64,000 bases of DNA from Candidatus Epulonipiscium viviparus (GTDB lineage: Bacteria; Bacillota; Clostridia; Lachnospirales; Cellulosilyticaceae), in assembly GCF_030708075.1 (NCBI RefSeq), contig NZ_CP117982.1:1763513-1827512 (forward strand). The letters are read 5' to 3'. Made by a program: the position numbers and the translations under genes. The notes below the pieces were generated by a model. That model worked only from the letters and a program-made list of their open reading frames with translations. It searched no databases and was not told where the DNA came from. This document shows, piece after piece, positions 44,597-54,030 of the stretch (its first letter is position 1; every line of letters starts with the position of its first letter).

Positions 44597-46885
44597 ATGA
44601 TTAAATTGTACGATGAAGGCGTATTTTTGATAAATGGAACTGAAATCGTTGATAAAACTGAAGGCGAAAAGCGATATGACTTGGAAAAAGCCAAAGAGGG
44701 AACCATCAGTTTTTCTATTCTGAAAGATCATAACACATCAGATTCTATGGCAAAGCTTAGACTAAAATTTGATGCTCTAACATCACATGATATAACTTTT
44801 GTAGGCATTATTCAAACTTCAAGAGCTAGTGGATTAATTAAATTTCCGGTACCTTATGTACTGACTAACTGTCATAACAGCTTGTGTGCGGTTGGTGGAA
44901 CTATAAATGCGGACGACCATATGTTTGGGCTGAGTGCAGCAAAGAAATATGGCGGAATATATGTACCTCCAAATATAGCTGTTATACATCAATATATGCG
45001 TGAGATGATGGCCGGATGCGGAAAGATGATATTGGGATCTGATAGCCACACTAGATATGGCGCCTTGGGTACAATGGCAGTGGGCGAAGGTGGCGGAGAG
45101 CTGGTTAAACAAATATTATCTGAAACTTATGATATAGGGTATCCAGAAATTGTGGCGGTATATTTAGATGGAAAGCCGCATCCTAATGTTGGTCCTCAGG
45201 ATATTGCACTTGCGATTATAGGTGCCGTATTTAAGAACGGCTACGTTGCCAATAAGGTGATGGAATTTGTGGGGCCAGGTATTGCAAACTTACATGCAGA
45301 TTATAGAAATGGCATCGATGTTATGACTACCGAAACAGCTTGCCTCTCTTCTATTTGGAAAACCGACGAAATTACCAAAAACTTCCTCAAAGATCATCAT
45401 AGAGAAGACGATTATAAGGAGCTTAAACCTAATGAGAGCGCATATTATGATGGAATGATTTATGTGGATTTGGCAACAATTAAGCCTATGATCGCGATGC
45501 CTTTTCACCCTAGTAATGCTTATGAAATTGACTATGTTAACAACAATCTTAGAGAAGTGTTAGAAGAAGTGGAAGCCAGAGGGCGAGAACTAATTGGTGA
45601 CAGGGTAAAGTTTGATTTGATAAGTAAGATAAAAGATGGTAAATTGCAGGTCGATCAAGGAATAATAGCAGGTTGTGCGGGAGGAACGTATAGCTCTATA
45701 CGAGATGCCGCACAGATTTTGAAAGGGCATTCTTGCGGAAATGATGAGTACAGTTTATCTGTGTATCCATCAAGTCAACCGGTTATGATGGCGTTGGTAA
45801 ATGAGGGTGTGATCTCTGATATTATGGCAACGGGAGCAACGATAAAATCTGCATTCTGCGGACCATGTTTTGGTGCTGGAGATGCGCCTGCAAATGGGGC
45901 GCTTAGCATTAGGCATACCACAAGAAATTTTCCGAATCGCGAAGGATCAAAGCCAGGAAATGGGCAAATCTCTTCGGTGGCTCTGATGGATGCGCGAAGC
46001 GTTGCGGCAACGTCGATAAATGGAGGAAGGCTGACTCCTGCAACAGAACTCAAAGAGCTAGATTATTCGCATTATCCATTTGATGATAGTGTATATAAAA
46101 GTAGAGTTTATAACGGATTTGGTGCGGCTGATACTGCAAAAAAATTGAAATATGGACCGAACATTAAAGATTGGCCAACGATGAGTGCGTTAACAGACAA
46201 TATTTTATTAGAAGTAACAGCTCTTATAGAAGATCCCGTAACTACAACCGACGAATTGATTCCATCTGGAGAAGCATCGTCGTATCGTTCTAATCCTTTG
46301 GGGCTGGCGGAGTTTACCCTCTCAAGACGTGATCCAGAGTATGTGGGGCGTGCAAAAGAAAATTATAAATATGAGCTAGAGCGTCAAAAAGGTGTAGATC
46401 CACAAAATATTAGCTCCAAGCTTATAAAGATATATGAAAGAATTAGAACATTGACAGGGTTTGAAAATATTTCGGCGTTGAATACAGAAATTGGTAGCGT
46501 TATATATGCAATAAAGCCGGGTGATGGATCTGCTAGAGAGCAAGCAGCAAGTTGCCAGCGTGTATTGGGCGGTGTTGCAAACATTGCCAAAGAGTATGCT
46601 ACAAAAAGGTATCGTTCAAACTTGATTAACTGGGGAATGATTCCATTTATTTTTAAGGGAACGCCTAAGTTTAAGGTGGGCAACTATATATTTATACCAG
46701 GAATTATAAAAGCAATAGATGAAGGCACTGATATTACTGCCTATATAATAGGCGGGTATATTAAGGAGATGGTTTTGTCTATAGGAGAGTTGACGGATGA
46801 GGAAAAAGAAATTATTAAAGCAGGTTCGCTTATTAATGTAAATAAGAAGAAAAACTTGATGAATGAATGGAACAAAATTCGTTAA
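44597..46885 (+). CDS. Aconitase-family hydratase
   Basis: A 762-residue aconitase superfamily protein. [22 protein letters not shown] (about residues 148-169) is the substrate-binding loop, [14 protein letters not shown] and [12 protein letters not shown] supply three Cys for a 4Fe-4S cluster, and RNFPNREGS, then [18 protein letters not shown] follow. It starts [16 protein letters not shown], matching a clostridial group usually named only hydratase, so citrate/isocitrate is not assured. AAGGGTG lies at the accA stop and the gap is six bases, so it is the last gene of the fab/acc operon. That position is unusual and could tie acetyl-CoA carboxylation to citrate or another C6 acid. Confidence 0.82.
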   Translation: MIKLYDEGVFLINGTEIVDKTEGEKRYDLEKAKEGTISFSILKDHNTSDSMAKLRLKFDALTSHDITFVGIIQTSRASGLIKFPVPYVLTNCHNSLCAVGGTINADDHMFGLSAAKKYGGIYVPPNIAVIHQYMREMMAGCGKMILGSDSHTRYGALGTMAVGEGGGELVKQILSETYDIGYPEIVAVYLDGKPHPNVGPQDIALAIIGAVFKNGYVANKVMEFVGPGIANLHADYRNGIDVMTTETACLSSIWKTDEITKNFLKDHHREDDYKELKPNESAYYDGMIYVDLATIKPMIAMPFHPSNAYEIDYVNNNLREVLEEVEARGRELIGDRVKFDLISKIKDGKLQVDQGIIAGCAGGTYSSIRDAAQILKGHSCGNDEYSLSVYPSSQPVMMALVNEGVISDIMATGATIKSAFCGPCFGAGDAPANGALSIRHTTRNFPNREGSKPGNGQISSVALMDARSVAATSINGGRLTPATELKELDYSHYPFDDSVYKSRVYNGFGAADTAKKLKYGPNIKDWPTMSALTDNILLEVTALIEDPVTTTDELIPSGEASSYRSNPLGLAEFTLSRRDPEYVGRAKENYKYELERQKGVDPQNISSKLIKIYERIRTLTGFENISALNTEIGSVIYAIKPGDGSAREQAASCQRVLGGVANIAKEYATKRYRSNLINWGMIPFIFKGTPKFKVGNYIFIPGIIKAIDEGTDITAYIIGGYIKEMVLSIGELTDEEKEIIKAGSLINVNKKKNLMNEWNKIR

Positions 46886-46957
46886 AGACAAGTGCTCTCT
46901 CTAATGAGTGCTTTATTTTAGGGAGAGCCTTTAAAATTATTGATTAAGGAAGAAATT

Positions 46958-47809
46958 ATGATTGAATTAGGAATAATACAAGAATTAACAGTAGTAGAGA
47001 CTTCAGACTTTGGGTTATATTTGGGAGAATTGCCATATGATCCGGCTATATCAGAAAAGATATTGTTGCCGAATTCTGAAGTTGCAGAAGAAATGAAATT
47101 GGGAGATACAGTGAGTGTCTTTGTATATAAGGATACGAAAGATAGACCAGTTGCAACGTTAAAGCGCCCTGCCATCGTGTTGGGTGAAATTGCGCCACTA
47201 GAAGTACTAGAAGTCACGAACATAGGTGCATTTTTGAATTGGGGATTGATAAAAGATCTATTTTTACCGTTTAAAGAGCAAACTGTAAAGGTTAGAGCTG
47301 GCAAAACATATGTAGTGGGGCTATATGTTGATAAAACCGAAAGGCTTTGTGCAACGATGAAAGTGTATAATCTATTGCAAAACGCATCTGCGCTGGAGGT
47401 TAATAAGACAACCAAAGGGTTAGTATATCAGGTTTCGGATGAGTATGGCATCTTTGTTGCAGTAGAAGGAAAATATCATGGACTGATTCCAAAACGCGAG
47501 ATATATCAAAATTATCAAGTGGGAGAATGGATAGATGTTAGAGTAACTCGTGTGCGTCCTGATGGAAAATTGGAACTGAGTGTGCGAAAGCAAATTAATG
47601 GGCAGATGGAAGTGGATGCTAAAAAATTGTTGGATGCGATTCATGCGCAAAAAGGCTTTTTAAACTTGCACGATAAAAGCAGCCCTATAGAAATTAAAAA
47701 TTGCCTGAATATGAGCAAGGCTTCGTTTAAACGAGCAGTGGGCAGACTTCTAAAAGAAGGTGTAATTGAACTAAAACCGAATGGCATACAAAGTCGTATA
47801 TATCAATAA
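46958..47809 (+). CDS. S1-like RNA-binding protein, CvfB type
   Basis: A 283-residue protein matching CvfB: two S1-type OB segments near the N-terminus (LGIIQELTVVETSDFGLYLGE and LEVLEVTNIGAFLNWGLIKDLFLPFKEQ), a third (GLVYQVSDEYGIFVAVEGKYHGLIPKREI) and a C-terminal winged helix (MSKASFKRAVGRLLKEGVIELKPNGIQ). CvfB in other Firmicutes binds RNA and affects virulence gene expression. Start is ATG 46958, with AAGGAAG upstream. It follows the hydratase by 72 bases; a strong terminator follows the stop. Confidence 0.85.
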   Translation: MIELGIIQELTVVETSDFGLYLGELPYDPAISEKILLPNSEVAEEMKLGDTVSVFVYKDTKDRPVATLKRPAIVLGEIAPLEVLEVTNIGAFLNWGLIKDLFLPFKEQTVKVRAGKTYVVGLYVDKTERLCATMKVYNLLQNASALEVNKTTKGLVYQVSDEYGIFVAVEGKYHGLIPKREIYQNYQVGEWIDVRVTRVRPDGKLELSVRKQINGQMEVDAKKLLDAIHAQKGFLNLHDKSSPIEIKNCLNMSKASFKRAVGRLLKEGVIELKPNGIQSRIYQ

Positions 47810-47810
47810 A

Positions 47811-47855
47811 AAAAACCTCTTAACCACAGTAAGTAAAGTGATTAGGAGGTTTTTG
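47811..47855. terminator. Bidirectional terminator
   Basis: AAAACCTCTTAA (47812-47823) and TTAGGAGGTTTT (47842-47853) form a 12-bp stem with one G-U pair, with T-runs on both strands. It ends both the CvfB gene and the convergent nitroreductase gene. Confidence 0.75.
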
Positions 47856-47859
47856 CATT

Positions 47860-48369
47860 TTAATAAGAATTGTAGTGAATTTTAGATGCGTTGTATCGGT
47901 CGATGAATTTGTTGGCATCCTTGTTGGTTGGGTGACCGACTGCTATAATAGCGAATGGATTTATGTTGTCTGGAATGGCAAAATTTTGGCGCAAGAAGTC
48001 CTCTCTTTCACCTTTCATAACTCCAACCCAACATGCTCCAAGACCCAAGTGCGTGACCTCCAGTAATAGGTTTTCGATACAGGCACCCATAGATTGATGT
48101 GAAAAATAAGGAAAATAAGGGAGCTTAGAATCGGTGGTTTCTAATACAACAATTATCAATGGAGCTTCTTGAATAAAAGTAGAGCTTGGAAAAAAGTTTC
48201 GTATCTTTGACAAAGAGTCAGCATTGCTGAGAACTAAGAACTCCCAAGGCTGCTGATTACTGCCACTAGGCGCTTGCATGGCAGCTCGCAGGATTTTATC
48301 AATCTTATCATCTTCTATTCGTTGATTGGTAAACGAGCGTACGCTGCGTCTTAGGTTAATTGTATTCAT
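47860..48369 (-). CDS. Nitroreductase family protein
   Basis: A 169-residue FMN oxidoreductase. MNTINLRRSVRSF, APSGSNQQPWEFLVL, LLLEVTHLGLGACWVGVM and AIIAVGHPTNKDANKFIDRY match the family and closely resemble the gene at 11042-11545 (for example IFTRRSVRQF and APSAMNQQPWEF). Start is ATG 48369 with AAAGGAGA upstream. Monocistronic, ended by the shared terminator. Substrate unknown. Confidence 0.85.
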   Translation of the reverse strand: MNTINLRRSVRSFTNQRIEDDKIDKILRAAMQAPSGSNQQPWEFLVLSNADSLSKIRNFFPSSTFIQEAPLIIVVLETTDSKLPYFPYFSHQSMGACIENLLLEVTHLGLGACWVGVMKGEREDFLRQNFAIPDNINPFAIIAVGHPTNKDANKFIDRYNASKIHYNSY

Positions 48370-48470
48370 TACTATCTCCTTTGGCATGTTAAAATTTATT
48401 TGGTACTAGAATATACTAAGTGTCAAAGAATGTCAAGTTATCTGCGCGATAAAAGGATAAAATCCAATTG

Positions 48471-48499
48471 TTGACAATCGAGTTAACTGAGAGTAAAAT
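48471..48499 (+). promoter_or_regulatory. Promoter of the first sugar-binding protein
   Basis: TTGACA (48471-48476), 17 bases, TAAAAT (48494-48499). The same arrangement is repeated before the second copy at 50199-50227. Confidence 0.7.
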
Positions 48500-48532
48500 C
48501 TTTGTAATAACATTGCATAAGGAGGATATAAT

Positions 48533-50170
48533 ATGAAATTAAAAATATTGTTAACCGCAGCGTTGATGATGGCGTTGACAGGGTGTGGAGGCGATGATTC
48601 TGCAAATGCCACTTCGGTAACATTAACACCAACGGGGACATTTCCAATCGTTGCCGAGGGTGAAGAGTTGGTAATAGATATATTTGCGCCACTAAAGGCG
48701 GGAGTGACTACATATGCGAGAGAAGATAACTCAATGACTCGAGATTTTGAGGATCACACGGGCTTGACAATCGATTGGAGCGAAGTTCCGAGCGCTGATA
48801 GAACACAAAAGCTTAATAGCATAATGCAAAGCGGGCTATATCCAGATGTAATTTTGGATCACTGGTGGTCGAAATCAGAACAGCAGTTATATGCTGAGCA
48901 AGGAATTATTATACCATTGGAAAATTTGATTGCAGAACATGCGCCACACATCCAAGCGGTGCTAGATAAATATCCGCTGGTTAAGCAGAATATGACGCTA
49001 GATGATGGGCATATATATTCGATTCCATCTCTGGATACAGCACCTCAAACTGAAGCAAATTATAAAATGTGGATAAACCAGGTGTGGCTAGACAACTTAG
49101 GATTAAAAATGCCCACCACTTTGGACGAATTTACAGAGGTAATCCGTGCGTTTAGAGATGAAGATGCAAATGGAAATGGCGATCCAAACGATGAAGTAGC
49201 ATTGACTAGCTCGTTTAAAAGTTGGAACGCCAACACGATGTATTTTCTATTAAACAGCTTTACGTATTACTCTCAAAATAACAAGTTTATGTATGTGGAT
49301 GACGATGGAAAGATAGTATATACAAGAACTAGCGACGAGTTTAAGGAAGGCGTAAAGTATTTGAACTCACTATTTGAGGAAGATTTGCTAGATGAGTCTG
49401 CATTTACTCAAGATATGAATGGATTAAAACAAATCGGAAATAATCCAGGTGAAAATATACTAGGCGCTTGTGCGGGCGGATACTTGGGATCATTTTTAAA
49501 TATTGGAGATTCTGATAGGTGGAAGGATTTTTCGGCCGTTGCACCATTGATTGGACCAGAAGGAGTTCAATATGCTATTGCAAACCCTGCTATTGGAAAT
49601 GCGACACTGTCGATAACAACGGAATGCCCATCTCCAGAAGCGGTGGTGAGAGCTTGGGACTTATTTTTCTATGATGAAGTGAACGACTTTGGAGTACGCA
49701 ATTTTGCAGGAGAAGAAGGCATTGATTATGTGATGGCAAAAGAGGGCGATGTCAATGCAATCGGCGAGCCTGCAACGTATGTGAGACTTACCGGAAACAA
49801 TGATCGGGATGGCAGATATTGGAATAGATTGGGCCCTAGTTATAGTGCCGAAGATTTTATTATTAGATATGCAGTAGAAGGTGAAGGCGATGCGGAGACC
49901 ACGTTACATCAAATTACATTAGATTATTATATGCCGTATCTACCAGATGATAGTATGTTGATTTTGCCTATGTCGTTTGATACAGATCAATCTCGCGAAA
50001 TTATAGATATCGAAACCGCGATGAATGCGTACTTTGATATAACCTTTGCCGAGTTTGTAACAGGAAAATTAGATATAGATGAGCATTGGGATGAGTATGT
50101 AGCAGAAATGGAGAAAATCGGACTTTCAAGATACCTCGAAATTTATCAGACCAAATATGATCAAAAATAA
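48533..50170 (+). CDS. Sugar ABC transporter substrate-binding lipoprotein, copy 1
   Basis: A 545-residue family 1 binding lipoprotein of the LplA/YtcQ type. MKLKILLTAALMMALTGCGG is a lipoprotein signal with Cys18 as lipid anchor. A short linker leads to VIDIFAPLKAG, DWSEVPSADRTQKLNSIMQSGLYPDVILDHWWSK (ligand-lobe entry), KMWINQVWLDNLGLKMPTTLDEF, FRDEDANGNGDPNDEVALT (a calcium-like Asp loop), and the C-terminal HWDEYVAEMEKIGLSRYLEIYQ. It would feed a LplB/LplC permease; the only such pair in the window is at 13.2-15.1 kb. AAGGAGG precedes the ATG. Confidence 0.88.
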   Translation: MKLKILLTAALMMALTGCGGDDSANATSVTLTPTGTFPIVAEGEELVIDIFAPLKAGVTTYAREDNSMTRDFEDHTGLTIDWSEVPSADRTQKLNSIMQSGLYPDVILDHWWSKSEQQLYAEQGIIIPLENLIAEHAPHIQAVLDKYPLVKQNMTLDDGHIYSIPSLDTAPQTEANYKMWINQVWLDNLGLKMPTTLDEFTEVIRAFRDEDANGNGDPNDEVALTSSFKSWNANTMYFLLNSFTYYSQNNKFMYVDDDGKIVYTRTSDEFKEGVKYLNSLFEEDLLDESAFTQDMNGLKQIGNNPGENILGACAGGYLGSFLNIGDSDRWKDFSAVAPLIGPEGVQYAIANPAIGNATLSITTECPSPEAVVRAWDLFFYDEVNDFGVRNFAGEEGIDYVMAKEGDVNAIGEPATYVRLTGNNDRDGRYWNRLGPSYSAEDFIIRYAVEGEGDAETTLHQITLDYYMPYLPDDSMLILPMSFDTDQSREIIDIETAMNAYFDITFAEFVTGKLDIDEHWDEYVAEMEKIGLSRYLEIYQTKYDQK

Positions 50171-50198
50171 TTTGGAGACAGAATGTGAATGATCTCTA

Positions 50199-50227
50199 TT
50201 GACAACTTAACTAACAGAGAGTAAAAT
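50199..50227 (+). promoter_or_regulatory. Promoter of the second sugar-binding protein
   Basis: TTGACA (50199-50204), 17 bases, TAAAAT (50222-50227); a near copy of the promoter of the first gene. Confidence 0.7.
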
Positions 50228-50259
50228 TTTGTAATAACATTGTATAAGGGGGATATAAT

Positions 50260-51903
50260 ATGAAATTAAAAATATTGTTGACTGCGGCATTAATGATGGC
50301 ATTGACAGGGTGTGGCGGTGATGATTCTGAAAATGCCACTCCGGTAACATTAACACCAACAGGGACGTTTCCAATTGTTGCCGAAGGCGAAGAGCTGATA
50401 ATAGATATATTTGCGCCACTGAGATCTGGAGTAACTACATATGCAAGAGAAGAGAATTCATTGACGCGTGAATTTGAGGCTCATACAGGTTTGACAATCG
50501 ATTGGAGCGAGGTTCCTAGTGCCGATCGAATGCAAAAACTTAATAGTATAATGCAAAGTGGGCTGTATCCGGATGTAATTTTGGATCATTGGTGGTCAAA
50601 ATCAGAGCAACATTTGTATTCGGAGCAAGGAATTTTGGTACCTTTGGAAGATTTGATTGCCGAGCATGCGCCACATATCCAAGCAGTTCTAGATAAATAT
50701 CCGCTGGTTAAGCAAAATATGACGCTAGATGATGGGCATATATACTCGATTCCATCGCTAGATGCGAGCCCGCAAACTGAAGCGAATTATAAAATGTGGA
50801 TCAATCAGGTGTGGCTGGATAATTTAGGATTGGAAATGCCTACCACTTTGGATGAATTTACAGAGGTAATCCGTGCGTTTAGAGATGAAGATGCAAACGG
50901 AAATGGCGATCCAAACGATGAAATCGCATTGACTAGCTCGTTTAAAAGTTGGAATTCCAATACGATGTATTTTCTATTAAACAGCTTTACGTATTATGCT
51001 CAAAGTAATAAATTTATGTATGTGGATGACGATGGAAAAATAATATATACACGAACTAGTGATGATTTTAAGGAAGGTGTAAAATATCTGAACTCACTAT
51101 TTGAGGAAGGGTTGCTAGATGAATCGGCATTTACTCAAGATGCGAATGGGCTAAAACAAATTGGAAACAATCCGGGTGAAAATATATTGGGAGCTTGTGC
51201 GGGTGGATATTTGGGATCATTCTTAAATATTGGAGATTCTGATAGGTGGAAGGACTTCTCGGCTGTTGCACCGCTAATTGGACCAGAAGGGGTTAGATAT
51301 ACTATTGCCAACCCAGCTATCGGAAGCGCTGTTCTATCAATAACAACGGAATGTCCATCTCCAGAGGCCGTGGTGAGAGCTTGGGATTTATTCTTCTATG
51401 ACGAAGTGAATGATTTTGGAATACGCAACTTTGCAGGAGAAGAGGGCATTGATTATGTGATGGCAGAAGAGGGCGATGTTAATGCAATCGGCGAGCCTGC
51501 AACGTATGTGAGACTTACCGGAAACAATGATCGAGATGGCAGATATTGGAATCAATTGGGACCTTTTTATAAAGCTGAGGACTTTATGATTAGATACGCT
51601 GTAGAAGGCGAAGGAGATGCGGAGACCACGTTACATCAAATCACATTAGATAATTACACACCATATCTACCAGATGATAGCATGTTGATTTTGCCTATGT
51701 CGTTTGACACAGATCAATCTCGTGAAATTATAGATATCGAAACCGCAATGAATGCGTACTTTGATATGACCTTTGCGGAGTTTGTAACAGGGAAACTAGA
51801 CATCGATGAGCATTGGGATGAGTATGTAGCGGAAATGGAGAAAATTGGACTTTCAAGATATTTAGAAATTTATCAGGCCAAATATGATCAAACTCAAAAA
51901 TAA
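50260..51903 (+). CDS. Sugar ABC transporter substrate-binding lipoprotein, copy 2
   Basis: A 547-residue near-duplicate of the preceding protein, with the same lipobox (LTGC), ligand-lobe and C-terminal motifs. Differences are scattered and mostly conservative, with clusters at the cleft-facing positions (for example HLYSEQGILVPLEDL against QLYAEQGIIIPLENL, GPFYKAEDFM against GPSYSAEDFI). It is two residues longer at the end. Each copy has its own promoter and AAGG-rich binding site, and only this one has a terminator behind it. Both genes look intact. Confidence 0.88.
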   Translation: MKLKILLTAALMMALTGCGGDDSENATPVTLTPTGTFPIVAEGEELIIDIFAPLRSGVTTYAREENSLTREFEAHTGLTIDWSEVPSADRMQKLNSIMQSGLYPDVILDHWWSKSEQHLYSEQGILVPLEDLIAEHAPHIQAVLDKYPLVKQNMTLDDGHIYSIPSLDASPQTEANYKMWINQVWLDNLGLEMPTTLDEFTEVIRAFRDEDANGNGDPNDEIALTSSFKSWNSNTMYFLLNSFTYYAQSNKFMYVDDDGKIIYTRTSDDFKEGVKYLNSLFEEGLLDESAFTQDANGLKQIGNNPGENILGACAGGYLGSFLNIGDSDRWKDFSAVAPLIGPEGVRYTIANPAIGSAVLSITTECPSPEAVVRAWDLFFYDEVNDFGIRNFAGEEGIDYVMAEEGDVNAIGEPATYVRLTGNNDRDGRYWNQLGPFYKAEDFMIRYAVEGEGDAETTLHQITLDNYTPYLPDDSMLILPMSFDTDQSREIIDIETAMNAYFDMTFAEFVTGKLDIDEHWDEYVAEMEKIGLSRYLEIYQAKYDQTQK

Positions 51904-51919
51904 GTATTAATATTTGTGG

Positions 51920-51958
51920 TTGCTGCAAAAGTGTAGGCTAATGCAGCAATTTTTTTTT
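51920..51958 (+). terminator. Intrinsic terminator after the binding proteins
   Basis: TTGCTGCA (51920-51927) pairs perfectly with TGCAGCAA (51942-51949), followed by nine T. On the minus strand it overlaps the argB stop. Confidence 0.75.
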
Positions 51959-52787
51959 AATAAAATAATGTTCCACTGCCATCATCAGATAGAAGCTCAA
52001 GCAAAATTGAATGTTTGAGAGTTCCTTTTTGAATGGTAGTCTGCTTAACTCCGTTTTGAACAGCAAGTGTACAGCATTCAACTTTTGGAATCATTCCGCC
52101 AGAGATAATTCCGTCTGAAATAAGATCTGGAACTTCAGAAACTTTGATTTCTTTGATTAGAGAGGTTTCGTCGTTTGGATTACGCATAACTCCCTGTACA
52201 TCAGTAAGAAGCATAAAGTGGTCGGCCTTAAGCACTATACTTAGCTTAGCTGCAAATGTATCAGCATTGACATTGAGGCTTCCACCATTAGAAAAAGCAA
52301 CAGAAGATACAACTGGAATATAATTTTTTTCAAGCAAATCTATTACCAAACGAGGATCAATTTCGGTTATGTCGCCTACATTTCCATATTTAGGCATTTT
52401 TGCGGCTGTAGCCAGTGTAGCGTCTAATCCAGAGATCCCGACTGCTTTGGCTCCTATCTTACCAATCAAACTTACCAATTCTTTATTTGTCTTTCCGCAT
52501 AAAACCATTTGAATATAGTCAATATCTTCATCATCTGTATAGCGTAGCCCATCGATAAAAGTGCTTTCTTTACCAATTTTTTTGAGCAAGTCGTTGATAT
52601 CGGGGCCACCGCCATGAACTAATACAACTTTTACTCCCACCATATTTAGAAGAACAATATCTGATACAATGGACTGTTTTAGATCTTGCGACAGCATTGC
52701 ATTTCCGCCATATTTTATAACAACAATTTTGCCAATATACTTTTGAATATAAGGTAGTGCTTCGGTTAAAATTTCTGCTCTATTCAT
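51957..52787 (-). CDS. argB: Acetylglutamate kinase
   Basis: ArgB phosphorylates N-acetylglutamate in arginine synthesis. The 276-residue amino-acid kinase has VVIKYGGNAM, VVLVHGGGPDINDLLKKIG, the substrate segment NKELVSLIG, GISGLDA, a nucleotide-binding VSSVAFSNGGSLNVNADTFAAKLS and GMIPKVECCTLAVQNGV. The intact enzyme lacks the longer N-terminal helix of arginine-inhibited forms, consistent with the ArgJ cycle. AGGAGA precedes the ATG. Last gene of argC-argJ-argB. Confidence 0.94.
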   Translation of the reverse strand: MNRAEILTEALPYIQKYIGKIVVIKYGGNAMLSQDLKQSIVSDIVLLNMVGVKVVLVHGGGPDINDLLKKIGKESTFIDGLRYTDDEDIDYIQMVLCGKTNKELVSLIGKIGAKAVGISGLDATLATAAKMPKYGNVGDITEIDPRLVIDLLEKNYIPVVSSVAFSNGGSLNVNADTFAAKLSIVLKADHFMLLTDVQGVMRNPNDETSLIKEIKVSEVPDLISDGIISGGMIPKVECCTLAVQNGVKQTTIQKGTLKHSILLELLSDDGSGTLFY

Positions 52788-52796
52788 GAGAATCTC

Positions 52797-54002
52797 CTAA
52801 CTGCGATATGATGCATTAATGTCAACGTATTTTTCGGTTAAGTCACATCCAAAAGCAGTGGCAGAGCCAGCCCCCTGGTGCATATCAACCCAAATTGTAA
52901 TTTCAGATTCGTTTAGCACATGTGTGGCAACAGATTCATCAAACATGACGGACGCACCTTCTGTACAAATTAAGATTTCTCCATTTTTACTTTTAAACTT
53001 TACGCTGATATTTTCGGGATCAAAGTCTACATCGGCATAGCCAAGTGCGCATAAAATTCGGCCCCAATTTGCATCATTTCCGTATACAGCAGTTTTAACG
53101 AGGCTAGAAGCAGTAACGGCTTTTGCTAATTTTTTGGCAGCCGCGTCATCTGCAGCGTTGGTTATCTCTACAATGAGCAACTTGCTAGCACCCTCTCCGT
53201 CTTTGGCAATTTTTTTAGCAAGAAATAAGTTTACCTCCATAAGCGCATCAACAAAAACTCGGAAATCTGCAGAGTCTTCTGTGATTGGAGCATTTCCAGC
53301 AAGGCCGTTTGCGATAATACTAACCATATCGTTGGTAGATGTGTCGCCGTCTACATCCACCATGTTATATGTTGGGGCAACTGTTTCGGCAAGAGCAAGC
53401 TGTAACATTTCGGCAGAAATATCGGTATCGGTAGTAATGAACGAAAGCATTGTGGCCATGTTAGGTGCAATCATTCCTGAACCTTTGGCAATGGCTCCGA
53501 TTTTGCAAGTTGTACCGGCAATTTCAAATTCAACGGCAACTTCTTTGATAACTAGGTCGGTAGTCATTATTGCTTCTGCAGCGTCCACAGACCCATGTGC
53601 ACAAACAGCTATTTTGGAAATTCCAGCAGCAATCTTATCTATCGGAAGACTTTGACCGATAACGCCAGTACTAGCTATGATTACGTCGTCTTCTGCGATA
53701 TTAAATTTATCAGCAACTAATTGGCTCATTTTGTTTGCAAGCTCGACCCCATCTTTGTTACAAGTGTTAGCATTTCCGCTATTGCATATAAATAATTGTG
53801 CCTTACCAGTTGTGAGGTGTTCACGAGTAACTGTGATAGGTGCGCCAAAAACTTTGTTGGTAGTATAAACCGCAGCTGCAGGACCAGCGACGTCTGATAT
53901 GATAACGGCAAGGTCATTTTTCGTTGCATTCTTTCTAATTCCACAATGTACTGCGCCTGCTTGAAAGCCGATAGGAGCAGTAATTCCACCTTCGATAAAC
54001 AT
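52797..54002 (-). CDS. argJ: Ornithine acetyltransferase / N-acetylglutamate synthase
   Basis: ArgJ moves acetyl from N-acetylornithine to glutamate, and bifunctional forms also use acetyl-CoA. The 401-residue precursor has the self-cleavage site in AKGSGMIAPNMATMLSF, where Thr after Ala becomes the nucleophile of the beta chain. GAVHCGIRKN and YGNDANWGRILCALGYA are conserved. Presence of ArgJ makes acetyl recycling possible without ArgE. AAGGAATG precedes the ATG. Confidence 0.94.
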   Translation of the reverse strand: MFIEGGITAPIGFQAGAVHCGIRKNATKNDLAVIISDVAGPAAAVYTTNKVFGAPITVTREHLTTGKAQLFICNSGNANTCNKDGVELANKMSQLVADKFNIAEDDVIIASTGVIGQSLPIDKIAAGISKIAVCAHGSVDAAEAIMTTDLVIKEVAVEFEIAGTTCKIGAIAKGSGMIAPNMATMLSFITTDTDISAEMLQLALAETVAPTYNMVDVDGDTSTNDMVSIIANGLAGNAPITEDSADFRVFVDALMEVNLFLAKKIAKDGEGASKLLIVEITNAADDAAAKKLAKAVTASSLVKTAVYGNDANWGRILCALGYADVDFDPENISVKFKSKNGEILICTEGASVMFDESVATHVLNESEITIWVDMHQGAGSATAFGCDLTEKYVDINASYRS

Positions 54003-54030
54003 TTAAACATTCCTTCTTTCTATTATTTTA

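Noticed and set aside
46894-46928. Hairpin GCTCTCTC...GGGAGAGC as a terminator of the fab/acc operon
   Set aside because: The 19-nt loop and lack of a firm T-run make it weak; the gene after it may still be cotranscribed.
48471-51903. Assembly duplication of the binding-protein gene
   Set aside because: Base differences are spread through both genes and the flanking promoters, so these are true diverged copies.
53134-53655. 173-codon plus-strand frame inside argJ
   Set aside because: It is the antisense of argJ with no binding site or recognisable product.
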